Positions 42,530 to 53,609 of a stretch of 64,000 bases of DNA are shown here, one piece after another. The position numbers and the translations under genes are program-made. Source of the stretch: Ostrinia nubilalis. Its lineage: Eukaryota > Arthropoda > Insecta > Lepidoptera > Crambidae. The stretch lies in NCBI RefSeq assembly GCF_963855985.1, contig NC_087117.1:1439001-1503000 (forward strand). Reading direction: 5' to 3'. Under the pieces are notes generated by a model. The model saw nothing but the letters and a program-made list of their open reading frames with translations. It had not been told where the DNA came from and did no database searches. Every line of letters begins with the position of its first letter. Within the stretch, counting starts at the first letter, position 1.

Positions 42530-42855
42530 CCGTATTCACAAACATTACTATGAGGTCTCACAGTGTGCGTGGTCGCACAGGGTGACACGTGAACCATTCA
42601 CAGAGCTCTATTCAACGTTGCGCGTTTGATTTGCTGCTTCAAAATCAAAATGAAAAATATTTATTCAATTTAGACCACAAGTGGCACTTATGAACGTCAA
42701 AATATAGTAAATAATAAAAAAGAAAAGGTAGCCCTTATGGTGCACTTTACATGTCTCCTTATCTTTTAGGCCCTACCAGCGCTTCGAGACAAACATATTA
42801 TGGCAAACAAGTGCTTCACTTAAGCAAGCATCGTTTGTGAATACGGGCGTTAACT
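42530..42855. mobile_element. MITE family D split by a second repeat
   Basis: Left CGCCCGTATTCACAAACATT, right ATCGTTTGTGAATACGGGCG, TTA both sides. Family B-like sequence (42655-42815, ATTTATTCAATTTAG...CTTCGAGACAAACAT) has been added between TTGCTGCTTC and AAGTGCTTCACTTAAG. Confidence 0.8.
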
Positions 42856-43134
42856 GTTTATAGTATAGCTAACAGTATACACAAGCTTTAGGGGTGGACG
42901 AGGGTAGGCGATGCGGACTCAATAACTGTGTAGAGAGTGTTTAGCCGAGACGGAGATCCGATACTGGCGCCGCATTAGTGATGTGACCGTATCGATGGAA
43001 TATTGTCGATAAATACTTTTAACATTGATTTTATTAAATCGGTCCAGTAGTTTCGGAGCCTATTCAATACAAACAATCAAACCTTTTCTCTATTATATTA
43101 ATAGTGTGTTCTGCCCGTGGTTCAGATAGAGCAG

Positions 43135-43250
43135 CCAGTCTTCTTCTTCTTGTCTTGTCGACAACAAACCTACCTAGCGTCAGCCCAAATCTCTGCTAAA
43201 AGTGACGTTGTTAGTCAGCATTCATTAAATCTTCCTGCGTCAGTATGTTT
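43135..43250 (-). repeat. Repeat family J
   Basis: TCTTGTCGACAACAAACCTA and TCAGCCCAAATCTCTGCTAA. Confidence 0.55.
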
Positions 43251-43704
43251 TAGATGCGGTCAAAGAAATACATATTATTTTTATCCAAGGCTCTTAAGTA
43301 CGGAGCGAAGTTTTTACAAAATAACTCTCCTATTCTAATAATATGTATGTCTCAGTCATAGATTCTGTCTTTTGGTGTATAGGTACACAAAAGTTAAGTA
43401 GATACGAGGACAAACTTTGTTGTAGACATAAGACAAAAAAGAAAGGAATTTAAAAAAGTTACGGCACTATTTAGGCGGTAAGATTATGGTACATCCCTAT
43501 TCCTAAATCACGAGTGACGTCACGCATGTCCTCACGGATAGCTTTCGACGGAGGCATCCTATAATTTGGTTTCCATGAGGTCAGCTCCTTCGCCCTAGGG
43601 CATCAAGGTCACCTATTACTCGTGCCTTCATTATCTATTGTATAGAATAACCTTGTCAAAGCGTTATTATTTACAGGAAATACAGGACTTTTTTAACCAA
43701 AAAC

Positions 43705-43870
43705 TAGTATGGGACGTCCACCCACAAGGTGGACCGACGACCTCATAAAGGTAACAAGGAAGGCGCTGGATGCAGGCCGCTACCAACCGGGCGACGTGGA
43801 AGTCATTGGGGGAGGCCTACGTTCAGCAGTAGAAGTCCTGTGACTGAAATGATGATGATGATGATGATGA
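43705..43870 (+). repeat. RTE-type 3' end with (ATG)n tail
   Basis: GGACGTCCACCCACAAGGTG, GGATGCAGGCCGCTACCAAC, GTGACTGAAATGATGATGAT. A clean tail of ATG units is typical of RTE elements. Confidence 0.8.
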
Positions 43871-43874
43871 TGAA

Positions 43875-44370
43875 TGAATAGTGAATAAAAATTTCACGTT
43901 TTGCCTCTGGTATGCTTAATTGTCGCTGTTATTGGCTTCTTGTTAGAATAATTTCCAGTTTCTTATAGCGTTCAATATTGACCGCTTACACATTTTTATT
44001 CATTTTTGCAAAGGGGTTGCTCGATACTTCATAGGGGGATGAAATCAAAAAGGAAAAGTACCCCTTTGGGCTTACTCCCATCAGCGTTTCTGTTTATTTT
44101 TTCTTTTAACTGTTTTATATTATTTTTACAAAGTAGAGGTAATTAGTGTGGGAATTATTTAATCAAAACGAAGGCTCTGTAGTTAAAAAAAGCTGTTCTA
44201 ACTAAATAACTGGCACGTCTATCCACGAGGGGGACAGATGAACTTGAGAGTGAATAGAATATAACTCATTTATTTGTTGCAATATTTTAACAAACTAGAG
44301 GAAAAAAAGTCCTAAGGCTAAGTCGTGATAGAGTAGGTTTACCAAGATAAACATCGTTTCTTTTATTAAC
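43875..44370. other. Intron, nothing recognised
   Basis: AT-rich, no supported feature. Confidence 0.35.
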
Positions 44371-44377
44371 AAACTAG

Positions 44378-44690
44378 TGGCCGCCCGCGACTTTGAACGC
44401 GTGGATCCCGTTTTACCCCCTTAGGGGTTGAATTTTGAAAATTCCCGTCTTAGTGAGCGCCTACGTTCTAAAAGGAACCTCCATGCAAAATTTGAGATTC
44501 CTAGCACTTGTTTTTTTTTATCCACTTCGAGGAAGCTCTTGGCCTGTATCTCACCTGATGGTAAGTGACGATCAGGCCGAAGGTGGAAGCGAGCTTCACC
44601 CAGAATCCTCAACCACGTAGTTTCTGATATTTCGTGATGAGTGAGTGAGTGAGTCAGTCAGTCAGTCGACCTGTCGCTTCTATAGATATA
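44378..44690 (-). mobile_element. Helitron family 2 with a SINE fragment inserted
   Basis: ACTAGTGGCCGCCCGCGACT end at left (Helitron 3' end on minus). The sequence is interrupted between GCACTTG and GTAGTTTCTG by 44510-44617, then continues to GTCAGTCGACCTGTCGCTTC. Confidence 0.75.
44510..44617 (-). repeat. SINE family 3 fragment
   Basis: T run, CACCTGATGGTAAGTGACGA, GCTTCACCCAGAATCCTCAA. Poly(A) on the minus strand. Confidence 0.7.
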
Positions 44691-45014
44691 GGTAATCTTG
44701 GACCACCCACACATAACCTGTAATTTCTTTATTCGTTTATAAATGTAAAGCCATATTTCTCTGTTCTGGCGAACTTTATAACGTCGTTCAACAAAGGCGT
44801 GTTCCCCTAACTCAATGTGCCCTTAACTTTGTTTAAACTTTTTGATGGATGTGCTTCCTTGGCCTAGTGGCAAGATTCAAACCGGAAACAATGATTGTGA
44901 CAAAAATATGTTAATGACAGACACGTGTCAAGATGTATTACCATACCATGAAGGTATGATCTTTTGCATGGGTGATAAGATCTTTTGCAAAGTATGATAT
45001 TTTGTAAATGCGAC

Positions 45015-45132
45015 TAACGACCGTATCCACAAAAATTACTATGAGTTCTTACAGTGCACAGGGTGACACACGAACCAATCACACAGTTCGATTTGCTGCT
45101 TCACTTAAGCAAGCATCGTTTGTGAATACGGG
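45015..45132. repeat. MITE family D
   Basis: CGACCGTATCCACAAAAATT to CATCGTTTGTGAATACGGG. Confidence 0.75.
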
Positions 45133-45304
45133 AACACATTCTCAAGACATTTTAACTACTTTTTATTCATAGAATACTAGCTTTTCGCCCGCGGCTTCGC
45201 CCACGTGGAACTTTGTCTGTCACAGAAAAACATTATCGCGCGCGTCCCTGTTTCAAAAACCAAGATAAAAACTATCCTATGTCCTTTCCCGGGACTCAAA
45301 CTAT

Positions 45305-46707
45305 TAGTACGAGAGCCCACGACCAAAACCATGTCTCATAGCAATACGGCAAAAACCCTATAAAATCGTTAGATTGTATGATTCTGAACCCGACTAGGTG
45401 TGTAGTAACGGTCGAAAGTGTAGCAACTGCGTGGGAGGCCATTTCTGCTGTGTCAAAAAAAAAAGACAGTCGGTATTATAGCAATACGTCTGATAGTGAA
45501 AATGTACATAGATTTTATAATTGTATTACGAAAAAGTTTGTTTTCAGACATTTTGCGCGTAGCATATAGCCTGAGCGCATTTTTGAAAATGTCAACAAAT
45601 TTAGCCGACCTGTATCATAGCAATACGGATAAATTTTTTTTTCAACTTTTCGTATTGCTGCCATGATTACCAAAAACCTGTTTTCAGACACTTTAAGTGT
45701 AGCATATACTCCCAAAAACGAAAATAACGTTTCGGAGTCGCCTGGCCGACGCCTCTGTTAAATGTTTTTTTAAATTTACAGCCTTCATAGATATTCAAGA
45801 ATCTCCCTTGTCTATTATATGTACGATGTTTATTTTACAGAAGAGGACGTTGAAGATCTCCCGAGCGACGTCGAGAGTGATTTCGAAGACGACGATTCCG
45901 AATCCGACAGCGATTGAATACGAGAATATTTTGTAACTTTGAATAAACCGTTTTTTTTTTTTCAACTAAATCCCAGTTTCCTTTTGTGCGATTTATTTCA
46001 GTCCTTCAACTTCAATGTTACGGTTTCGGGTAAATTCTTTGTTAATTATCATCTAATAAATTCAGGGTCGCAACGTATTCATTGGTTTGTAACAGAAAAT
46101 TCAAGATGCCTCAATACGATTTTTAAATGATATCTGAGTATCGAAAAGTTGTCTGATAGAGAAGGTGCTACACTTAATTTGTCTGATATAATTTTTTTGC
46201 ACATGTGGACAACTTATTTTATCATGTCCAACAATTTTCAGACATATTGCTATGATACCGATCGGTAAAATTTGTTAACATTTTCAAAACGGTCTCAAAA
46301 TTTAATGCGTTCACATTTCCGTCTGAAAATTGTTTTGTTCGCATCAAATAACCAAAATTTACTAATAAAAAAGATTTTCAGACGTATTGCTATGAGACAT
46401 TTTTTTTGTCTCATTTTTAATTTTTTTAAGTGATTTTACGGGTTTGCGCTACACCACTAACGTCTGAAAAATATGTTTCCGGTGTCTCAGAACTATCATT
46501 CAACTACAGTCTGCAAATCAGACATATTGCTATGATGCAGTTCGGTAAATTTTTTTGACAATTTTGAAAATTCGGTCAGATCAAACGCTACGCGGAAAAT
46601 GTCTGATATTGGTATTTTCGAGTTCAGGATAATCGTATCTATCGATTTGATGCGGTTTTGGCCGTATTGCTATGAGACAAAAATTTTGGTCGTGGGCTCT
46701 CGTACTA
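45305..46707. mobile_element. 1.4-kb TIR element with 140-bp internal repeats and TAT target
   Basis: Inverted ends TAGTACGAGAGCCCACGACC, similarity continuing about 50 bp. TAT at 45302-45304 and 46708-46710; excision restores the Helitron. The motif CATAGCAATACG occurs at 45337, 45477 and 45616. Its reverse occurs at 46243, 46383, 46523 and 46663, each spaced 139-140 bp. A second motif, TTTTCAGACA, at 45541 and 45681 shows the same spacing. The centre holds a small terminal exon. No transposase core is seen. Confidence 0.87.
45840..45947 (+). pseudogene. Acidic terminal exon with poly(A) signal inside the TIR element
   Basis: Acceptor TTTATTTTACAG at about 45829-45840, then an open frame of about 25 codons, EEDVEDLPSDVESDFEDDDS and ESDSD, stop TGA at about 45917, and AATAAA near 45941. 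This looks like the last exon of a gene. Low-complexity acidic tails occur in many nuclear proteins and in some transposases, so the source is unknown. Either it is the 3' end of the element's own lost transposase or a captured host exon. No upstream exon with a donor was identified in the element. Confidence 0.5.
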
Positions 46708-47591
46708 TATCTCTATGCCAAAATTCATCAAAATCGGTTCTGTGGTTTAGGCGTGAAAGCAAGACAGACAGACAGAGTTACTTTCGCATTAATAATATTA
46801 GTATACAGGGTGTTTCTTGTAAGGTGTCAAGCCGAAGGCAGGTGATAGGTGAGGACTAGATCTATCGATTTCACCCCCATGTATGTTCAACGATTTTTCG
46901 TAGTTTAGAAGTTATCGTTAATTTTGTGATTTTTTCAAATTTCATGACCTAGTGGCTTAATTTTTTTTTATCTTTTTTTTTGGGTTGACTTTTCTCAGAT
47001 TTCTTTTTGTTGACAGATTCCCTATTAGTTGCAGATATTTGAAAAAAATAATCATCTTCCTATCTTTGATGCAAGATACAAAATTTTTGCTAGAAACATA
47101 AAAAATATGCTTTTAGCAGAACATTCTAAAATTTTCAATTGAAATGTATGAGAAAAAAAAGAATTTCCATAGGTCCAAAATAATTTTAAAAACTGCGCAG
47201 TTTTCTAAACTTTCATAATAACACAAAAAAACATGTACTTAATAGGCCATTATTTTCTGTAATCGCTCCACTAAAGTGGTAAGTCGGAGATTCCGTTACA
47301 TGTTTTTGACTTTCTTAGGACTTAGTAATATTTGCAATCCCCTAAGTTTACGTTATGTAGAACACATTTAGAGACAATAACTGAAAAGTTTTTTTTATCC
47401 ACAACGTGGAAGCTCTTGCTCTTCATGTGGTATACAAAAGGGAATATGAAAATTTTGATGATACTTAAACCATATTAGAATGCAAGAAGCTTTTGTAAAT
47501 ATACGAATAATTGTTTTGCGTCGTTGTCGAATGTGCATTCGGGTCAGCGACGGACATTTACTTTAAATTAAATCATTACACCCTTTTTTGC

Positions 47592-47627
47592 TCTCTCTCT
47601 CTCTCTCTCTCTCACACAGACACACAC

Positions 47628-47711
<84 letters not shown>

Positions 47712-47720
47712 ACAAACTCT
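47592..47720 (+). repeat. (CT)n-(CA)n microsatellite
   Basis: CT run 47592-47612, then CA units to about 47710. The HTHTHT ORF across it is an artefact. Confidence 0.95.
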
Positions 47721-47782
47721 TTCTCTTTCCTTTCACACTCTAATAGGTAGGTATATCAAATTTAATCGTAAAGTAACAATCA

Positions 47783-47945
47783 CCACTGTGGTCTAGTGGT
47801 AACACTACCTATTTAGGACAGCCAATTCCTCTGTGGTTTAGGATTCCGGGTGAAGCTCGCTGATCATCCAGCAGTTTCCAATTTTCCATCAGGTCAGATG
47901 AAGGGCAAGAGCTTCCTCGTTGTGGATAAAAAATGTTCTGTTCAG
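47783..47945 (+). repeat. SINE family 3, worn copy
   Basis: CACTGTGGTCTAGTGGTAAC head and TTAGGATTCCGGGTGAAGCT body, GATAAAAAAT tail. Confidence 0.65.
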
Positions 47946-48884
47946 TTATTGTCTCTAAACGTGTTCTACGTAACGTACACTTAGTGGATTGCAAACATTA
48001 GTTAGTCCTAAGAAAGTCAAAAACATGTAACGGAATCTCCGACTTACTACTTTAGTAGAGCGATTACAGAAAATAATAGCCTATTAAGTACATGTTTTTT
48101 TGTGTTATTATGAAAGTTCAGAAAACTGCGCAGTTTTTAAAGTTATTTTGGACCTATGAAAATTCTTTTTTTTTCTCATACATTTCAGTTGAAAATTTTA
48201 GAATGTTCTGCTAAAAGCATATTTTTTATGTTTCTAGCAAAAATTTTGTATCTTGCATCAAAGATAGGAAGGTGATTATTTTTTTCAAATATCTGCAACT
48301 AATAGGGAATCTGTCAAAAAATAGAAATCTGAGAAACGTCAACCCAAAAAAATGATAAAAAAAATTAAGCCACTAGGTCATGAATTTTGAAAAAATCACA
48401 AAATTAACGATAACTTCTAAACTACGAAAAATCGTAGAACATACATGGGGGTGAAATCGATAGGTCTAGTCCTCACCTATCACCTGCCTTCGGCTTGACA
48501 CCTTACAAGAAACACCCTGTATAATTATGTAGATACACCTAAAAATTTAGTAAATCAAAAGGAGCACGTTGTATACCTAGTTAGTACCTAAAGTTTCTCT
48601 TCAGCAGTGCCTTACAAGGTACCTTCATGAGCTCTGTCCGAAAATCGCTTATTTTTACTGCGTGCCCTTCGGCTAGGGATTACAATGTTTCGAAATCGAC
48701 GCAGAATTGATGACACAATTACAAACCCTTCTCCTGTAGGGCGACAAGGGTATTTGAGGTTTTGAGTGAGGATAATAATTTCGTCAATTGGGATTATTTA
48801 TTTGGAAGAGGAAAGATTTTGAGAATAACATCTGCTCGTCCTATTTTCTAGGCTAGTTAGCATCACTTCAAATTCTAACGCCCG

Positions 48885-49013
48885 TATTCACAAACATTAC
48901 TATGAGGTCTCACAGGGCGCGTGAACGCACAGGGTCACATACGAATCAATCACAGAGCTCTATTCAACGCTGTGCTGCTTCTTTTAAGCAAGCATGGTTT
49001 GTGAATACGGGCG
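48885..49013. mobile_element. MITE family D
   Basis: ACGCCCGTATTCACAAACAT...GTTTGTGAATACGGGCGT. Confidence 0.82.
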
Positions 49014-49019
49014 TATGTC

Positions 49020-49650
49020 ACGATTTCTTCCAACTTCAGTCAATAATAGATTTTTAAGTAGTTCTGAAATCAATAAGTAGTCAGTTGGATTCGCGATATT
49101 AGGTACTTAATTAAATAAATAAAAACTGTCCTTGGACATTTTACACTGCGCCTCTAGTCCCAAAATAAGCAAAGTTTGTATGTACTATGAGTGAGTAGGC
49201 CACTACTACTTTTTATGAGAATGTTTAGAGAAATTTTCAACCAAGTTTGAAGTTTGTTTTGGAAATATTGATCAGCTACCGTCTTGTCTAAAAATCACAT
49301 TATTTTCGAACAAAATAGCCTGTCTATCGGTTAGTACAAGTCTTTGATTATAAGTACTTCATAGAGGTCCACAAAAGGCCACAGACTCGCCCGAAGCGTC
49401 GCCTCAGCAAATGTTTGCTCCATTTTAAATTAAACGTTTGTTTGCCCACGCTTTCTTTCTTCTGTTTGTTTTGGAGTGTAATGACAGTTTTTAGTTGTGT
49501 TTGCGAGCGGTCAATTTGGACGGGGTGATTTTTTAAAACTGTTTTTTTATCTAGAAATGCGGTGATGATTTTACTGGCTCACTGTTTGTCAATATTGACA
49601 AAAAAGTGTTTTATTGTACAAACTTAGTCAGTTAGTTTGGTCATAAATAA
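49020..49650. other. Intron, nothing recognised
   Basis: AT-rich. 49140-49190 resembles 16760-16800. No gene. Confidence 0.35.
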
Positions 49651-49654
49651 CTTG

Positions 49655-49745
49655 AAAAAATCAAACTGCCTAAGGCGGGAATCGAACCTACGACCTTTCG
49701 CTTGCCGGGCGACTGCTCTTCCAACTGAGCTACTTCTAGACAATG
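49655..49745 (-). repeat. tRNA-derived SINE family 2
   Basis: The minus strand has GTAGCTCAGTTGGAAGAGCA (A box) and GTAGGTTCGATTCCCGC (B box). The acceptor arms do not pair properly and a long TTTGATTTTTTCAAG body follows, so it is a SINE head, not a tRNA gene. Confidence 0.7.
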
Positions 49746-50149
49746 GATCCAGTCGAAATTTTCAAGTGTTACGCTATTTTGCGTTTGAGTTAGTTTGGTC
49801 ACCCTATTTTAGGCCCAAAAAGGGATCTGTCCCATCTATGTAATCGGATCATAGGCAACGTATTTGCATATAATATGACGGTATTTTACATATAACAGAT
49901 ATTTCGTAGGCTGGTACAGACTGGAACCCTCGAAACATGTTTTTTTCAATATAGTATTTTTTTTAAGTGCCTAGGCACAGCTAGCTAGACTTTAGATCGT
50001 CAAATTCTGAAAGACTTTTGAAATAATAATTTAACTGTTGAATGTTATAACTCATTATTCACGCTTAAATTATAACCGTAAACTTCTACGAATAAACTAA
50101 ATTTAACCGAAACTAACATAACTGAATTCATACAAAATTAACACAATCA

Positions 50150-50394
50150 TGTTACGAACAATTCGTTTAATTAACGCTAACGATTTCAGTAGAGCCTTTG
50201 ACAATGTCGTTCGCACGGGAATTGAAGTAATGGATGTAAACATTATTCGGTATAGCGCCTGCAAATTCGACCACCGTTATAGAAAGGTCGTGCTTAAATT
50301 TTATAAGGTAATAAAAGTGCTCCGTGCAGGGGTCCTCCAAGGAAGCATCATGGGACCAATTTTATTCCTACTTTTAGAGAATAGACGCACGTGA
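50150..50394 (+). pseudogene. Reverse transcriptase fragment
   Basis: NDFSRAFDNV and, later, AGVLQGSIMGPILFLLLEN are RT blocks (DFSKAFD and GxPQGSxLGPxLF). The spacing between them is close to normal but the sequence in between is degraded. It ends without the YADD box. Probably a Jockey/CR1-type remnant. Confidence 0.65.
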
Positions 50395-50440
50395 AAGTTT
50401 TTGAGACTATGCAAAGCAGGGTTTTCGTAAGTTAAATGTT

Positions 50441-50648
50441 TAACCGACTTCAAAAAAGGAGGAGGTTCCAAAGAACCCATTCGACTGTATGTATTTTTTT
50501 CCTATGTATGCTCACCGATTACTCGTCAATTGTGGACCGATTTTCAAAATTTGGGGAAAAACATAGGGTGGGTGGTTTTTATCCCAGGTTTTAGAAGGAG
50601 TACGCGCCTTGATAGTAATTTCGGGGCAAAGCCGCGATCAAAAGCTAG
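50441..50648 (+). mobile_element. Helitron-like non-autonomous element
   Basis: ACCGACTTCAAAAAAGGAGG through GTGGTTTTTATCCCAGGTTT to GCAAAGCCGCGATCAAAAGCTAG in pieces, then T. The 3' half is like Lep1. Confidence 0.6.
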
Positions 50649-50649
50649 T

Positions 50650-52090
50650 CTGATATCATAGTAAATCTATCGCAAACATCTCAATTCTGACGAACTTACA
50701 GAGTTCATTTACCAATTTTGTTTTCAAATTACGTTCAAACTCAAGGTTCTATTACAAACTGTTTTCTTCTGGCTCCTGAAACAACTCGAATTACAGCGTT
50801 CTTTGTTATTTCAATAAACTCCTGCATAAAATCAGTTTTGGAGAAGTTACTCACTACAAAGTTTGTATTATTATTTAACAAGAAATGTAAGAGTATAACA
50901 GACCTTAGCATAACAGAGTAAACATTTTTGTAACTCATGCCTATTGCCCGTGGTTTTGCCTTGCTTACTCGTGTTCTCATTTGAAAATCCCATGATCAAA
51001 CTATCCCAAGTTTTTCCATGGTTATTCAACTATCTCAATCAATCAATCAATCAATCAATAAGTCAATACTAAATTTAATCCAAATCCAGTCAGTAGTTTT
51101 TGCGTGATAAAGTTAGAAACATCCATTATCACAAATTTTCACCACGAGCCGGAAGACCAGGACCGGTCTTTGTGGAAATCCTTGGGGGAGGCCTTTGTCT
51201 ATCAGTACCTTTGTCTTTCGGCTGAAACGAACGAACGAAGATAGGAAGTTGTAAGTAGGATTGAACAATAACTCAATTCAGCAGAATCAAGTAATGAATG
51301 AAGACGTTGATTTGGCAGCTTCCCCCCTTTTACTTGTCGTTTCACCGTGCTTTCAGCAATCAAAATAATCTCAAGGATTGGCCAATTCACGCTCTCGAAT
51401 TATACGGATCTATCTAACCACAGTGTAAGTTAAGTGCAGTAAAACATCTTCTAGACTACCATTATTGAACGATTCCACTTCAACTTTACATTAACGTTTT
51501 TCAAAATATTTTTTTTTATTAGTATATCGTGAGTAAAGTTCTAACATTGTGAGTAATTCTTTGACGGTTTTAACATTTTGATGCCATTGGATGACGAAAG
51601 ACCGCGTGTTTTTTGTGAAAAATGCACATTTTTGACTTACGCACTGTTAGAACTTCATTGATTTTCATGGCCTTCGTATTTATGGGGCATTTGCCTTTCT
51701 GGGTCGGGACAACATTATTATTAGGTGCTAAGAAGAAGTGGCGGAAAATACACAGAGGAGTTCATTATCATAAACCTGTAGCTTCTGTCACCTTTTTGTA
51801 CTGTGGTTCTACGCCCCGACGCCCCTCGGAGGCGAACGCAAAAACAGGTGGTGTGCTATAAAATTCATTTCTACCCACTTCCGAGACTTAATTGGCCATT
51901 GGAAAACAATTATTCCTGCTTTTATTAATACCAGAATGGGAGTAAAATGGCGAAGATGAGAAGCGATAATTTGAATTAGAATAAGGTTAAATATTGATAG
52001 GTAATTAGTTTTTCTCTCGGTTTAGACCTTATAAAGAAGCTCAAAGTTGCATAGCGAATGGACTATGGCCTATGAATTATGGAGATATAG
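50650..52090. other. Sparse intron
   Basis: Pieces of a Lep1-like element near 51060-51120 and an RTE-like scrap near 51150-51230. No gene. Confidence 0.4.
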
Positions 52091-52094
52091 AGGC

Positions 52095-52420
52095 ATATGC
52101 TCGATGTTTCTTTACGAGATCGAATCAGAAATGAGGAGATCCGCAAACGCTCTAAAGTCGCTGACATAGCCCGACGGATTAGCAAGCTAAAGTGGCAATG
52201 GGCAGGGCACATAGTACGCAGATGGAGCAGCAAGGTTCTGGAGTGGACGTCACACAAGCGCAGTGTAGGGCGTCCACCCACAAGGTGGACCGACCTCATA
52301 AAGGTAGCAGGAAGGCGCTGGATGCAGTCCGCTACCAACCGGGCAATATGGAAATTTGAAGAGGCCTATGTTCATCAGTGGAAGTCTTGTAACTGAAATG
52401 ATGATGATGATGACTAGTCG
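52095..52420 (+). repeat. RTE-type 3' end, best preserved copy
   Basis: Open C-terminal block of 99 codons from 52097: SLRDRIRNEEIRKRSKVADI, RISKLKWQWAGHIVRRW, SVGRPPTRWTDLIKVAGRRW. It ends in an ATGATG tail. Reference for the other fragments here. Confidence 0.82.
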
Positions 52421-52499
52421 GAGAATTTATCTTTTCTTAAAGGTTTTAAACCTTTGTTTTTGTTTGTCATCTGTCATCCGCTTTGCAATGGAAGGAAGT

Positions 52500-52680
52500 C
52501 GAACCTTAATTTCGAACTCCTCCTATGTTCTTGTGATTAATTTCGTTGCGGGTCCAATGACAGTTTAACTTTCCCCCGGGACAAACTTGACCTTCATTGG
52601 TTGGGTTTTTGTGGCGGTCAAGCTATAGATCCTGGCTACACAGGAGTTGCAGTGGTGGGAACGAGAGGTGGGAATAGTAG
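52500..52680 (+). repeat. Repeat family A, longest copy
   Basis: Starts GAACCTTAATTTCGAACTCC, has the whole core, ends GAGGTGGGAATAGT. Confidence 0.78.
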
Positions 52681-52689
52681 ACGGAGAAT

Positions 52690-53230
52690 GTGGTAGACAC
52701 TGGATGTTCACTGCGGAATATAGGCCTCCCCTAAGGATTTCCACAACGACCGGAGGTACGCTGCCCACATCCAAGTGAAGACACACGGGAAAAACAAAGA
52801 ATGTCAAAAAACTACAATTAAGAGAAAAACAGTTTTTAAAGGTAATTTGAAAGTCCATATTTCTTTCATTTTAGACTCTTTTATGTGAAATATTGAAACA
52901 ACTTATTACTGTGTTAACAAATGCTTTGTCTGTACTTCTAAAACTCGATTTGTTTAAATAAGTTTTAAGTTATGGTCCATAACATAACCGTTTCTTGTCT
53001 TGAACAAACAAACACAAATTGAACTATTACAGTTGACTACGATGATTTTACCCAATTCTGATTTTTGAAATATAATGTTTCCCTAAAAAGCTAACAGATG
53101 GCATTAAAAAGTCCGTTTCACAAAAAAGGTGACATTCATTGTTTTTCCCGTGTGGTCTTCAAGTGCTTTCACAAGCTTCACCAGATCGTATTCACCTAGT
53201 GTGAGGCTTACCTACACTGCATCTTCCATT
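52690..53230. other. Intron, nothing recognised
   Basis: A scrap of RTE-like sequence at 52695-52790, otherwise no supported feature. Confidence 0.35.
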
Positions 53231-53234
53231 GTAT

Positions 53235-53600
53235 ACCTTCTTCTTCTTTTCGTGTTGACAACAAACCTACACAGTGTCAGCCCAAAACTCCGCCACAAAA
53301 GTGGCATTGTCAGCAGCCGGCTTTTACCCGTGGTCCCCCCAACATGTCCCCACCTAGGTGACATGCAATGTTTGCCACTTAGTGCGGTGGGACCATGGTT
53401 AAAATAAATTACCCGTAAACCCACTGGCAAACACTGTTCAGAACGGTGGGACAACGGGTAAAAAAAATTACCCGTGGACGCACCAGGGGGACATGTTGGG
53501 GGGACCACGGGTAAAAGCCGTCAGCAGCACTCATCAAATCCTCCTGAGTGCAGTTGTTGGGTGCACTCAGGAGGATTTGATGAGAGGATGCAGTAAGCCT
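53235..53600 (-). repeat. Repeat family J, interrupted by a MITE
   Basis: AACAAACCTACACAGTGTCA, CCAAAACTCCGCCACAAAAG, then after the MITE TCAGCAGCACTCATCAAATC. The unbroken order is seen in reverse at 27935. Confidence 0.7.
53318..53520. mobile_element. 203-bp MITE with 8-bp target duplication
   Basis: CGGCTTTTACCCGTGGTCCC...ACCACGGGTAAAAGCCG with TCAGCAGC at 53310-53317 and 53521-53528. hAT-like by target length. Inner copies of TTACCCGT occur three times. Confidence 0.88.
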
Positions 53601-53609
53601 TCCCGTAGA

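Larger units (their letters stand above)
45177..46804 (-). mobile_element. Lep1-type Helitron split by a 1.4-kb TIR element
   Basis: Left part 45177-45304 (CTAGCTTTTCGCCCGCGGCT to GGGACTCAAACTAT) and right part 46708-46804 (TATCTCTATGCCAAAATTCA to AATAATATTAGTATA) form one Lep1 copy on minus. Confidence 0.88.
46806..48522. mobile_element. 1.7-kb foldback element with about 600-bp arms
   Basis: Left arm from CAGGGTGTTTCTTGTAAGGT, right arm ending ACCTTACAAGAAACACCCTG. The two match over about 600 bp with scattered differences and small indels. TATA on both sides. The spacer (about 47435-47900) holds a (CA)n microsatellite and a SINE 3 copy. The same end design is seen at 26354-26752. Confidence 0.88.

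Noticed and set aside
45177..45304. Start of a host gene at the Helitron 3' end
   Set aside because: The sequence is the standard Lep1 terminus seen several times in the window.
47511..47750. 79-codon His-Thr protein
   Set aside because: Translation of a (CA)n microsatellite.
49655..49745. tRNA gene on the minus strand (Ala-like, GGC)
   Set aside because: A and B boxes are present but the acceptor arms do not pair, the base before the anticodon is C rather than T, and a SINE body follows.
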